From assembly GCF_024753145.1 (NCBI RefSeq), contig NZ_JANUGU010000001.1, positions 992,001 to 1,056,000 on the forward strand: DNA of 64,000 nt, in the 5' to 3' direction. Position numbers and translations under genes: made by a program. Every line of letters starts with the position of its first letter. Positions within the stretch are counted from its first letter, which is position 1. The notes under the pieces are model-generated. The model did not search any database and was not told where the DNA came from. It saw only the letters and a list, made by a program, of their open reading frames with translations. The DNA is from Massilia terrae (GTDB taxonomy: Bacteria; Pseudomonadota; Gammaproteobacteria; Burkholderiales; Burkholderiaceae_D). Positions 1 to 7,616 of this stretch are shown one piece after another.

Positions 1-162
1 CTTGGTGCCCGGCATCAGGCGGCGGTGGGCGATGGCGTCGGTGATCGAGTCGACGATGCGCTGCGTCGCGCTGGCGGCCGGGGCGGCGTTCGGCGTGACG
101 GCGTGCACCGGTGCATCAGAATCGGGCGCGACGATCTTGAGCGGAGTGCGGGAGCGGGTCAT
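1..162 (-). CDS. GntR-family transcriptional regulator (N-terminal fragment)
   Basis: This is the first 54 codons of a gene that runs off the left edge of the window. The protein starts MTRSRTPLKIV. After a poorly conserved Ala/Pro-rich stretch it reads QRIVDSITDAIAHRRLMPGT, which is the usual opening helix of the GntR winged-helix DNA-binding domain (FadR/FCD type). It is divergent from uraH, and a long inverted repeat lies between the two starts, so it is probably the regulator of the urate cassette. The effector-binding domain is outside the window, so the subfamily and ligand cannot be stated. Confidence 0.75.
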   Translation of the reverse strand, partial: MTRSRTPLKIVAPDSDAPVHAVTPNAAPAASATQRIVDSITDAIAHRRLMPGTK

Positions 163-192
163 GGTCGTAAAAGTGGTTGACATCGGTACTGG

Positions 193-238
193 ATTGTATA
201 CACTTTTTTCGAAGTTGAAAATAAAAAGTGTATGCAAT
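193..238. promoter_or_regulatory. Inverted repeat, likely GntR operator for the urate genes
   Basis: The left arm ATTGTATACACTTTTT (193-208) and right arm AAAAAGTGTATGCAAT (223-238) match at 15 of 16 positions around a 14-nt spacer. The repeat lies between the divergent GntR gene and uraH. Its GTATAC core resembles the short palindromes bound by FadR-type GntR proteins. The AT-rich arms stand out from the GC-rich surroundings. Binding by the neighbouring GntR protein is inferred. Confidence 0.6.
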
Positions 239-264
239 CTGAACCCGCCAACGAAAGGAACACA

Positions 265-624
265 ATGGGACATCTCAGCACCCACGTACTCGACCTGATG
301 CACGGCTGCCCAGCCGCCGGCATGCGCGTCACCCTGCAAGCCATGGGCGAAGACGGCGCCCCCAGAACCATCAGGACGCTCACTTTGAATGCGGACGGAC
401 GCGCTGACGGCGGCCCGCTTCTCAATGCCGAGACGATGGCTGTGGGCTGCTATCGCCTTGTATTCTCGGTGGCGAAGTACTTCAGCGAGCGTGGCGTGGC
501 ATTGCCGCAGCCGGCCTTCCTCGATGAGGTGCCGATCGACTTCGGGATCGCCGACGTGGCAGGGCACTATCATGTACCGCTGCTGGTCAGCCCCTGGGCC
601 TACTCGACCTATCGCGGGTCGTGA
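265..624 (+). CDS. uraH: 5-hydroxyisourate hydrolase
   Basis: The enzyme hydrolyses 5-hydroxyisourate, the product of urate oxidation, to OHCU. The 119-aa protein belongs to the transthyretin-like family. It has the conserved N-terminal LSTHVLD with its active-site His, a GHYHVPLLVSPWAYSTYRGS tail, and the diagnostic C-terminal YRGS tetrapeptide. I chose the ATG at 265 because it gives the usual MGHLSTHVLD start and follows GAAAGGAA (253-260); an upstream in-frame ATG at 232 lies inside the operator repeat. It is the first gene of the urate cassette. The next enzyme of the pathway, OHCU decarboxylase, is not in this window. Confidence 0.93.
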   Translation: MGHLSTHVLDLMHGCPAAGMRVTLQAMGEDGAPRTIRTLTLNADGRADGGPLLNAETMAVGCYRLVFSVAKYFSERGVALPQPAFLDEVPIDFGIADVAGHYHVPLLVSPWAYSTYRGS

Positions 625-660
625 AAACCCGGCCACAAAAAATCAAAAAATAAATATCCA

Positions 661-683
661 GATTCAAAAGAATCGTATACAGT
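661..683. promoter_or_regulatory. Possible second GntR site upstream of puuD
   Basis: GATTC (661-665) and GAATC (670-674) form a small inverted repeat that runs directly into GTATACAG (675-682). This repeats the GTATACA core of the repeat at 193-238. It lies about 135 nt before puuD in the 190-nt uraH-puuD gap, where a second promoter could sit. The match is short, so the assignment is tentative. Confidence 0.3.
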
Positions 684-814
684 AAGATCGTGTCGCCGCG
701 GAGCCCGTCGGATTAATCCCCCGATGATGTTTGCGATATCCAGCCCCTCACAGAGCCCGCTGTGGTGAAGGGATCGTACAGCCGAGCTGTACTTTCTTTT
801 CGCTTTGAGGTTCT

Positions 815-2074
815 ATGGAAGCCTATCTGCTCGACTGGGTAAACCTGCTCCTGCGCTGGACCCACGTCATTACTGCGGTCGCCTGGATCGGCGCATCGTT
901 TTATTTTGTATTTCTCGACAACTCCCTCGAAAAGCCGACCGCTCCCGACCTGGTGAAAAAGGGCGTCGACGGCGAACTATGGGCGGTGCACGGCGGCGGT
1001 TTCTACCATCCGCAGAAATACCTGGTGGCGCCGAAGGCCATGCCGGACAAGCTTCACTGGTTCTATTGGGAAAGCTACGCGACGTGGCTGTCGGGTTTCG
1101 GCTTGTTCACCGTGCTGTACCTGTTCAATGCCGGCATGTTCATGGTCGACAAGACCGTCCATGACTGGTCGCCGGGCGCGGCGGTTGCCGGCGCGATCGG
1201 TTTCCTCGTCGCGTTCTGGTTTATCTACGACACGATCTGCCGTAGCTTTGGCCGCAAGAAGAATGGCGACCTGATCGTTGGCGCCTGCGTGTTTGCCTGC
1301 GTGGTCTTCGCTGCGTGGCTGGCCTGCCACCTGTTTGCCGGACGGGCCGCGTTCCTGCTGGTCGGCGCGATGCTGGCGACGACCATGAGCGCCAACGTGT
1401 TCTTCTGGATCATTCCCGGGCAGCGCAAGGTGGTGGCACAACTCAAGGCGGGCCAGCCGGTCGATCCGGTTTATGGCTGGCGTGGCAAGCAGCGCAGTGT
1501 GCACAACACCTATTTCACCTTGCCGGTGCTGGTCGCCATGCTGTCCAACCACTACGGCTGGCTCTACTCTGGCGCCAACAACTGGGTGGCGCTGGTGCTG
1601 CTGATGCTGGCCGGCGCGCTGATCCGCCACAGCTTCGTGGCGCGCCACAAGGCCCATGTGCACGGCAAGCGCGCTCCCTGGGAACATGCCGCGGTGGGCG
1701 TCGCCGTGCTGCTCGCGATGGTGGTCTGGCTGGCGCCGGCGCCGGAGCCGGTCGCGCCGACCGTAGCTGCCGCACCGGCTGCCGGCACCGCGCAAGCCGC
1801 AACCATGCCTGCCGCCGCTGCCGCGATCCAGCCGGTCAGCTTCCAGCAACTCAAGGGTGTGGTCGACCAGCGCTGCGCGATGTGCCACAACGCGCAGCTG
1901 CAGAGCAAGGGCATCTCCTTCGATTCCCCGGCCACCATCAAGCAGCATGCGCAGCAGATGTACCAGCAGGCGGCCGTACTCAAGACCATGCCGCTGAATA
2001 ACGCGACCCAGATCACGCCTGCCGAGCGCGAGCTGATCAAGCGCTGGTACGAGGAGGGCGCGCACGTCGAATAA
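815..2074 (+). CDS. puuD: Membrane urate hydroxylase PuuD with C-terminal cytochrome c domain
   Basis: This is the membrane-bound urate oxidase type in which an N-terminal multi-helix domain (formerly DUF989) is fused to a cytochrome c domain. The 419-aa protein has helices from about residues 10-310, including ITAVAWIGASFYFVFLDN near the start. A low-complexity Ala/Pro linker follows. The C-terminal haem-binding motif is CAMCH near residue 354, and LKTMPLNN near residue 390 could supply the Met ligand. Electrons from urate probably go to the respiratory chain rather than making peroxide. GAGG at 807-810 precedes the ATG. The product 5-hydroxyisourate is the substrate of the adjacent uraH. 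Confidence 0.9.
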   Translation: MEAYLLDWVNLLLRWTHVITAVAWIGASFYFVFLDNSLEKPTAPDLVKKGVDGELWAVHGGGFYHPQKYLVAPKAMPDKLHWFYWESYATWLSGFGLFTVLYLFNAGMFMVDKTVHDWSPGAAVAGAIGFLVAFWFIYDTICRSFGRKKNGDLIVGACVFACVVFAAWLACHLFAGRAAFLLVGAMLATTMSANVFFWIIPGQRKVVAQLKAGQPVDPVYGWRGKQRSVHNTYFTLPVLVAMLSNHYGWLYSGANNWVALVLLMLAGALIRHSFVARHKAHVHGKRAPWEHAAVGVAVLLAMVVWLAPAPEPVAPTVAAAPAAGTAQAATMPAAAAAIQPVSFQQLKGVVDQRCAMCHNAQLQSKGISFDSPATIKQHAQQMYQQAAVLKTMPLNNATQITPAERELIKRWYEEGAHVE

Positions 2075-2181
2075 ACACCGGGGACGGCGTCCCGGACGGC
2101 CCCGCACGTCCCACGCCACGATAAAAAGAAAAGCAGCACATTTGGTTTCAGAAATGCTTCAACAATAAACAGGAGACAAAC

Positions 2182-3705
2182 ATGAACCATCCAAGCCACC
2201 ATCCGGTGGACGAGAGGCTGCCTTTCGGGCGACTCTCGGCACTCGGGCTGCAGCACGTTCTCGTGATGTATGCCGGCGCCATTGCGGTGCCCTTGATCGT
2301 CGGGCGTGCGCTGAAGCTGTCGCCGGAACAAGTGACCATGCTGATTTCGGCGGACCTGTTCTGCTGTGGACTCGTGACGCTGATCCAGTCGCTGGGCCTG
2401 ACGTCGTGGTTCGGCATCAAGCTGCCGGTCATGATGGGCGTGACCTTTGCCGCGGTCGGGCCGATGGTCGCGATCGCGAATGCCGTGCCGGGCGTCGACG
2501 GGGCGCGGGCGATCTTCGGGGCCGGCATCGGCGCCGGTGCGCTGGCGGTCCTGTTCGCTCCGCTGATGAGCAGGATGCTGCGCTACTTTCCACCAGTCGT
2601 CACCGGCAGCATCATCCTCGTGATCGGCGTGAGCCTGATGCGGGTCGGCGTGGGCTGGGCCATGGGCGGGCCGGACGGTATGGCCCAGGTGGTGGACACG
2701 GCCAAGCTGGTTACCATGGTCGATGCCGCCAAGGCCGGCGCCGCGCAGGCGGCTGCGGCCTTGCCGCCCGGCGCGGTGGCGCCCGCCGTCAAGCTCGCCG
2801 GTCCGATCCCGATGGTTGCCAACCCGTCTTACGGCGCACTGGACAATATGGCGATCGCCGGGTTCGTGCTGCTGGTGGTGCTGGGCCTCGTCAAGTACGC
2901 CCGCGGCTTCATCTGCAATATCTCGGTGCTGCTTGGCATGCTGGCTGGTTGCACGGTGGCTTACGCGACTGGAAAAATGCACTTCGAGAAGGTCGCCAAA
3001 GCAAACTGGTTCGACGTGGTGACGCCCTTTGCGTTCGGCATGCCGACCTTCGATATCGTCATGATCCTGACGCTGGCGGTCGTGATGCTGGTGGTGATGA
3101 TCGAATCCGCCGGCATGTTCCTGGCGCTGTCCGAACTGACCGGAAAGAAGATCGACCAGACGCAACTGGCGGCCGGCCTGCGCACGGATGGCCTCGGGAC
3201 ACTGCTCGGCGGTATCTTCAACACCTTCCCGCACACCAGCTTCTCGCAGAACGTTGGGCTGGTGGCCGTGACCGGCGTGAAGAGCCGCTGGGTCTGCGCG
3301 ACCGGCGGCATGATCATGATCGTGCTCGGCATGCTGCCGAAGATGGCCGCTGCGGTCGAGTCGATCCCGCAGTTTGTGTTGGGCGGCGCCGGCCTGGTCA
3401 TGTTCGGCATGGTGGCGGCGGCGGGCATCCGCATCCTGACCCGCGTCGACTTCCGCAGCAACCGCTTCAACCTCTACATCGTGGCGCTGTCGATCGGCTT
3501 CGGCCTGGTGCCGCTGGTCGCCCCGCACTGGGCCCAGCAGATGTCGCACGAGCTGCATCCGCTGCTGGAATCCGGCATCCTGCTCACCGCCGTCGCGGCT
3601 GTGGCATTGAACCTGTTCTTCAATGGCGCCGGCGATGCCGTCGCCGAGGCGCACCACGAGGAAGCAGGCGTTGAACATTCGATCGCACAAGGAAGCAAAG
3701 CATGA
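2182..3705 (+). CDS. NCS2-family purine (urate/xanthine) permease
   Basis: This 507-aa inner-membrane symporter belongs to the nucleobase-cation symporter-2 family, which also contains XanQ, UacT and UraA. Supporting segments are LQHVLVMYAGAIAVPLIVG near the N-terminus and FPHTSFSQNVGLVAVTGVKSR, which matches the NCS2 signature region near residue 350. About 12-14 hydrophobic helices are visible. A good AGGAGA lies just before the ATG. Sitting between puuD and a Tsx-like channel, it most likely imports urate or xanthine. The exact substrate cannot be read from sequence. Its TGA overlaps the ATG of the next gene (ATGA), so the two are probably translationally coupled. Confidence 0.88.
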   Translation: MNHPSHHPVDERLPFGRLSALGLQHVLVMYAGAIAVPLIVGRALKLSPEQVTMLISADLFCCGLVTLIQSLGLTSWFGIKLPVMMGVTFAAVGPMVAIANAVPGVDGARAIFGAGIGAGALAVLFAPLMSRMLRYFPPVVTGSIILVIGVSLMRVGVGWAMGGPDGMAQVVDTAKLVTMVDAAKAGAAQAAAALPPGAVAPAVKLAGPIPMVANPSYGALDNMAIAGFVLLVVLGLVKYARGFICNISVLLGMLAGCTVAYATGKMHFEKVAKANWFDVVTPFAFGMPTFDIVMILTLAVVMLVVMIESAGMFLALSELTGKKIDQTQLAAGLRTDGLGTLLGGIFNTFPHTSFSQNVGLVAVTGVKSRWVCATGGMIMIVLGMLPKMAAAVESIPQFVLGGAGLVMFGMVAAAGIRILTRVDFRSNRFNLYIVALSIGFGLVPLVAPHWAQQMSHELHPLLESGILLTAVAAVALNLFFNGAGDAVAEAHHEEAGVEHSIAQGSKA

Positions 3706-4544
3706 AGCGCGCAGTTATCGCAATGACCCTGATCGCTGGCGTCGTGTCGGCAAGTTTTGCCGCGGACTGGAGCGACACCTCGATCGCTTATCGTGTCGGT
3801 AACAGCTTCGCGGAGCCGTTCAACCCGAACGACATCCACAAGGACATCATCCAGTTCACCCACGCAAGCGGCTATACCTACGGCAGCAATTTCGTGAACC
3901 TCGACATTCTGCTGTCGGACAAGACCGACCCGTCGTCGAAAGGCGCGAGCAGCGGCGCCCAGGAATTCTACGTGGTCTACCGCAACACGGTCGAGTGGGG
4001 CAAGGTGAGCGGTGCACCGGTCCGCTTCGGGCCGGTCAAGGACGTCGGGCTGACCGGCGGCTTCGACGTGAACACCAAGGTCGACGCCGGCTACAACTCG
4101 AAGAAGCGGATGCTGGTGCTGGGGCCGACGCTGATGTTCGACGTGCCGGGACTGCTCAATGTCGGCGTGTACGCGCTGTGGGAGAGCAACGCGCCGTACA
4201 GCACCTTCACCCAGGTCAGCACGCCGCGCTATCGCTATGACACCCACCCGATGCTGGGCGCGGTGTGGGCCTTCCCGCTGGGCTCGACCAAACTGTCATT
4301 CGAAGGGTATGCCAACTTCATCGCGGCCAAGGGCAAGAACGAGTTCGGGCGCGATACGGCGCCGGAAACCAATATCGACATGCAGCTGATGTACGACGTT
4401 GGCTCGCTGTTCAATGCGAAACCGAAGCGCTTCCGCGCCGGCGTGGCTTACCAGTACTGGAAGAACAAGTTCGGCAACGATGGCCACAATATCGTTGGCG
4501 CGACCGCGCGTACGCCGATGGTTAAGGCCCAGTACACGTTCTGA
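3702..4544 (+). CDS. Tsx-like outer-membrane channel
   Basis: This 280-aa exported protein has a clear signal peptide (MKRAVIAMTLIAGVVSASFA, cleavage before ADW). The mature part is rich in alternating aromatic strands and ends in AQYTF, the terminal Phe typical of outer-membrane barrels. The opening ADWSDTSIAYRVGNSFAEPF and repeated short strands resemble the Tsx/OmpK nucleoside-channel family. It overlaps the permease gene by 4 nt. The inference is that it is the outer-membrane entry port for urate, xanthine or purine nucleosides feeding this cassette. It ends 3 nt before the convergent ROK gene, with no separate terminator between them. Confidence 0.8.
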   Translation: MKRAVIAMTLIAGVVSASFAADWSDTSIAYRVGNSFAEPFNPNDIHKDIIQFTHASGYTYGSNFVNLDILLSDKTDPSSKGASSGAQEFYVVYRNTVEWGKVSGAPVRFGPVKDVGLTGGFDVNTKVDAGYNSKKRMLVLGPTLMFDVPGLLNVGVYALWESNAPYSTFTQVSTPRYRYDTHPMLGAVWAFPLGSTKLSFEGYANFIAAKGKNEFGRDTAPETNIDMQLMYDVGSLFNAKPKRFRAGVAYQYWKNKFGNDGHNIVGATARTPMVKAQYTF

Positions 4545-4547
4545 GCG

Positions 4548-5675
4548 TCAGCTTAGTTCTAGGCTGGCGGGCAGGTACTGGCGCACCAGCAGGGCAGCGC
4601 CGCGCGCGCCGCCCGTATCTCCGAAGTGGGAAGGCAAAATGGGCGGCGCCTGCAGGCCGGGCATCAGGTGCGCCCGTACCGCGTCGGGCACGTCCTTGTA
4701 TAAGTGGCTCATCCGCGACAGTTCGCCGCCGAGCACGATCACGTGGGGATCGTAGGCCAGTACGATGTGGGCGATGGCGGCGCCGAGCAGCTCCGCGTGC
4801 AGCGCCAGGCTGGCCCGCGCGATGCTGTCGCCGGCATCGCTGCGCTTGACGAGGGCGTCGAGCGGGACATCGGCCTCGCCGATCTGGTATGCATGGAGAT
4901 GGCGCAGGCCAGGAGCGGCCAGGTAGCGTTCCAGGCAGGCCGAGGCGCCACAGGGACAGGGCAGGGAGCGCAGGCCGTAGCGGGCCAGCAGCGCCGGCGC
5001 CAGCGGCCAGTGGCCCCATTCTCCGGCCGCGCGGTTGCGTCCGAGGACCAGGCGGCCATCGACCACGTAGCCGGCACCGGCGCCGGCGCCGAGGATCAGG
5101 CCGAACAGGCTGGGCTGCCCGGCTCCCGCGCCACCATGGGCTTCGGACAAGGCGAAGCAGTGGCAGTCATTGCCGAGCGTGATGGTCCGGTTCAGACGGG
5201 CGCGTAACAGGGGCAGCAGCGTTCGTCCACGCAGGCAGGCGAGATTTGCTGTCTGATGGAGGCCGGTGGCGCTGTCGACAATGCCAGGCACGGCCAGTCC
5301 CAGCGGGGCCTTGGTCGCCAACGCGCTATCGGCCGCGCCGACCAGGTCACAGACGGCGTCGACAATCTCGTCGAAGCTGAAGCCGGCCGTGTCCACGCGT
5401 TCGCTGTACTGGACGGCCCCGCCGGCATCGCAGGCCGCCAGCTTCATGTTCGCGGTGCCGATCTCGATGCCGTAGCAGAGATCGGGCCGGTGCGGCGACG
5501 CGCGGCGCAGGATCCTGGCGTATGCGCTCCACGAGTCCCTGTGGAAGAGGCTGGCCGGCGTCCGGCCCAGGCTGTTTGGGGCAACGCCGTCCAGGCGCGC
5601 CGTCGTATCGGCGTGCGTCGCGCCCAGCGCTTGCCAAGGGTTATCGGTCAGCTTGGAAGGAGAAAGCATGATCAT
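4548..5675 (-). CDS. ROK-family sugar kinase or regulator-like protein
   Basis: The 375-aa protein is a member of the ROK family. It has a nucleotide-binding phosphate loop GIEIGTANMKL near residue 70, a conserved ND (LGNDCHCFALSEA), and the zinc motif CPCGASACLERY near residue 235. ROK kinases phosphorylate hexoses such as glucose, fructose or N-acetylglucosamine. There is no N-terminal helix-turn-helix, so it is more likely a kinase than a NagC/XylR repressor. The first 65 residues are not conserved in the core family. In-frame ATGs at 5675 and 5669 are both possible; the second has the better spacing to a G-rich stretch. The sugar is unknown. Confidence 0.82.
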   Translation of the reverse strand: MIMLSPSKLTDNPWQALGATHADTTARLDGVAPNSLGRTPASLFHRDSWSAYARILRRASPHRPDLCYGIEIGTANMKLAACDAGGAVQYSERVDTAGFSFDEIVDAVCDLVGAADSALATKAPLGLAVPGIVDSATGLHQTANLACLRGRTLLPLLRARLNRTITLGNDCHCFALSEAHGGAGAGQPSLFGLILGAGAGAGYVVDGRLVLGRNRAAGEWGHWPLAPALLARYGLRSLPCPCGASACLERYLAAPGLRHLHAYQIGEADVPLDALVKRSDAGDSIARASLALHAELLGAAIAHIVLAYDPHVIVLGGELSRMSHLYKDVPDAVRAHLMPGLQAPPILPSHFGDTGGARGAALLVRQYLPASLELS

Positions 5676-5712
5676 CGCCCCCGATCTGTGTGAACGTTAT
5701 CAGGTTAGTCCG

Positions 5713-5740
5713 AAGCTGGCGGTTTGGCCAGCTTTTTTTT
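5713..5740 (+). terminator. Intrinsic terminator on the + strand in a divergent intergenic region
   Basis: AAGCTGGC (5713-5720) and GCCAGCTT (5727-5734) form an 8-bp stem with a GGTTTG loop. Counting the last two stem bases, the T-run continues to 5740. The shape is that of a Rho-independent terminator reading rightward, yet no + strand gene lies to its left between the divergent ROK and cupin genes. Confidence 0.7.
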
Positions 5741-5748
5741 GCGGTGGC

Positions 5749-5770
5749 GATTCATGAATTCGATTCATGA
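5749..5770. repeat. Tandem GATTCATGA direct repeat
   Basis: GATTCATGA occurs at 5749-5757 and again at 5762-5770, a 13-nt period. Each copy contains the palindrome TCATGA. It lies about 100 nt before the cupin start and could be a regulator-binding site. No binding protein can be named. Confidence 0.3.
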
Positions 5771-5870
5771 GCCCATGCGGGTTTGTCCACTTAATGCGTG
5801 CGGCGATCTTGCTTACACTGACAGGCATCGTAGAGCGCGAGTTCGCGCCAGCAAACAATTAAGGACAGAT

Positions 5871-6299
5871 ATGGAACTGAAACGTGTGGGCTCCCAGCCT
5901 TCGATCAAGGGCGCGGAAGCGACATTTACCGGCAACGTGAGGATCGATCCCTTGAACTCGCCTCCGCCGCCGGCACGTACCTCGGTCGCGAGCGTCACTT
6001 TCGAGCCGGGCGCGCGCTCGGCATGGCATACGCATCCGCTGGGACAGACGCTGGTGGTGACGGCCGGTTGCGGCTGGACCCAGTGCGAAGGCGGCCCGAT
6101 CGTCGAGATCCGTGCGGGCGACGTCATCTGGTGCCCGCCGGGCCACAAGCACTGGCATGGCGCGACGCCGACCACGTCGATGACCCACACTGCGATTCAG
6201 GAAGCGCTCGATGGGGTGGCCGTGGTGTGGATGGATAAGGTGACGGACGAGGAATATCTCGCAGGACCGCCCGCCGCCGGCGTGGATTGCGGGCACTGA
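5871..6299 (+). CDS. Cupin-domain protein, (R)-mandelonitrile-lyase-like
   Basis: This 142-aa single-domain cupin has the metal-binding stretch [15 protein letters not shown] near residue 45 and a second motif [10 protein letters not shown] near residue 90. The ligand set reads H-x-H-x3-Q with a distal His, with Gln in the place usually held by Glu. This is the pattern known from small manganese cupins with hydroxynitrile-lyase activity and their carboxymuconolactone-like relatives. I chose the ATG at 5871 because the conserved family start [14 protein letters not shown] begins there; the longer upstream reading lacks conserved sequence. The physiological substrate is unknown. Confidence 0.82.
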   Translation: MELKRVGSQPSIKGAEATFTGNVRIDPLNSPPPPARTSVASVTFEPGARSAWHTHPLGQTLVVTAGCGWTQCEGGPIVEIRAGDVIWCPPGHKHWHGATPTTSMTHTAIQEALDGVAVVWMDKVTDEEYLAGPPAAGVDCGH

Positions 6300-6317
6300 A
6301 ACCCGCCCGCGATGCCA

Positions 6318-7076
6318 TCATAAGCGCCCGATGCGCATATTGATGGGCCACCTGACCGTGCGCTTGTGGTTGGGCTCTCCCCACAGCTGCGCAATGTCGT
6401 TGGCGAAATTGATGAGCAGGTCCTCGCGGCCCGCTTCCCTGGCGCTGCGCACGGCCGACCAGGTCAGCAGATAGCCGATGAATTCGGACAGGTGCCATTC
6501 GAGCTTGATCTCCAGCGCCGGGGCGGCGAACTCGTCGAATGGGAATTCAATCGTTGCGTAGCCGGAATCGACCAGCTTGCGCTCCGGCGGCCAGTACGGT
6601 CCGATTTCGTCCGTGTAGAACTTCTGGAAGCGCGCAGCGAGTTCCGGTTCCGGCTTGAGCACGCCGTAGCTGACGAGGGCCACCACCGCGTCCGGCCGGC
6701 CGATGCGGCGCACTCCGCCGTAGAACGCGGGCAGGTCGAACCAGTGGGCGGCTTGCGCCGCGGTGATCAGGCTTGTGCTGGAATCCGCGACCGGAAGGTG
6801 TTCGGCGGGCGCGACGCGGTAATCGATGCGTTCGTTGGGGATCGCGTTCGCGATCTGGTCGGCGCTGGGGTCGAGGCCGACCACGCGGCTGAAGTAGGGC
6901 GCGAGCAGTTGGGTCAGCTGGCCATTGCCACAGCCAACGTCGACGGCGAGCTCGCTGTCCGGCGCTACCGAAGCGAGGAATTCGGCGAGCTGGCGCGGAT
7001 ATTCCGGCCGGAAGCGCGCGTAGGCGCGGCCACCTTCGTCGAACCAGTTGCGTGCGGGCTGGGCATTACTTGTCAT
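6318..7076 (-). CDS. SAM-dependent class I methyltransferase
   Basis: The 252-aa protein has the SAM-binding motif I AVDVGCGNGQLTQLL near residue 45, an acidic motif II GLDPSADQ, and the post-motif AAQAAHWFDLPAFY. The AAQAxHWFD segment is typical of a methyltransferase group related to trans-aconitate and UbiE-like enzymes. The start at 7076 (MTSNAQPARNWFD) was chosen because it begins the conserved region and overlaps the end of the MarR gene by 11 nt. The longer reading would run deep into that gene. The MarR-methyltransferase pair is probably one operon. The methyl acceptor is unknown. Confidence 0.82.
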   Translation of the reverse strand: MTSNAQPARNWFDEGGRAYARFRPEYPRQLAEFLASVAPDSELAVDVGCGNGQLTQLLAPYFSRVVGLDPSADQIANAIPNERIDYRVAPAEHLPVADSSTSLITAAQAAHWFDLPAFYGGVRRIGRPDAVVALVSYGVLKPEPELAARFQKFYTDEIGPYWPPERKLVDSGYATIEFPFDEFAAPALEIKLEWHLSEFIGYLLTWSAVRSAREAGREDLLINFANDIAQLWGEPNHKRTVRWPINMRIGRL

Positions 7077-7557
7077 CTGCTTGTTCTCCTTTGAGCCTGG
7101 CCTTCGCCGCGGTGAGCCGCGCGGAAAAGTCTTCACGCTCGAGCGCAGAGGCTGCAGCTTCGAGCGCGTGGCGTAGTGGGTGGCCGATTTCTTTCTCCAG
7201 AGCGGCAATGGCCTCGAAGGTCGCGGCCCAGTGGCGGTCGAGTTTGCGAACCAGTGCGCGGCCCGATGGGGTCAGCTGGATGGCGCTCTTGCGGGCGTCG
7301 TCGAGCGCGCGGCGTGTGATGTAGCCGTCCGTTTCCAGCAGTCCGACGGTCTGGCTGATTGCCCCCTGGGTCAGGCGGGTACGTTCGGTGATGTCGGTGA
7401 CGGTCTGCGCGCCGGAGACAAGCGCGCGCAGCACAGGCGTATAACGAGCCCGGTAATTCAGGCTCATCGATCGATAGTGCTCCTCAGCTCCCTGTTCGAC
7501 GAGGTCGCCGACGTAGCGCAGCAGTTCACCCAAGCCGGGCGCTTGTCTGGAATCCAT
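7066..7557 (-). CDS. MarR-family transcriptional regulator
   Basis: This 163-aa protein has a winged-helix core, TVTDITERTRLTQGAISQTVGLLE, followed by the wing region GYITRRALDDARKSAIQLTPSGRALV. That is the standard MarR arrangement. Such proteins bind as dimers to short palindromes and are released by small ligands. A perfect 7-bp-arm palindrome lies 13 nt before the start codon, so it probably represses itself and the overlapping methyltransferase gene. The C-terminal 50 residues are helical and presumably serve dimerisation. Confidence 0.88.
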   Translation of the reverse strand: MDSRQAPGLGELLRYVGDLVEQGAEEHYRSMSLNYRARYTPVLRALVSGAQTVTDITERTRLTQGAISQTVGLLETDGYITRRALDDARKSAIQLTPSGRALVRKLDRHWAATFEAIAALEKEIGHPLRHALEAAASALEREDFSARLTAAKARLKGEQADDK

Positions 7558-7569
7558 GCGCGGGATAAT

Positions 7570-7585
7570 ACATTAGAACTAATGT
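7570..7585. promoter_or_regulatory. Palindrome, likely MarR autoregulatory operator
   Basis: ACATTAG and CTAATGT are perfect 7-bp arms around a central AA. The site is just upstream of the MarR start codon in an AT-rich pocket, the usual position for a MarR-family repressor site. Confidence 0.55.
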
Positions 7586-7616
7586 ACATTCAAACGTCCG
7601 GCCTGTAGTCCGAAAA

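Noticed and set aside
2078..2095. Inverted repeat just after the puuD stop
   Set aside because: The stem is imperfect and no T-run follows; the NCS2 gene downstream appears to be part of the same unit.
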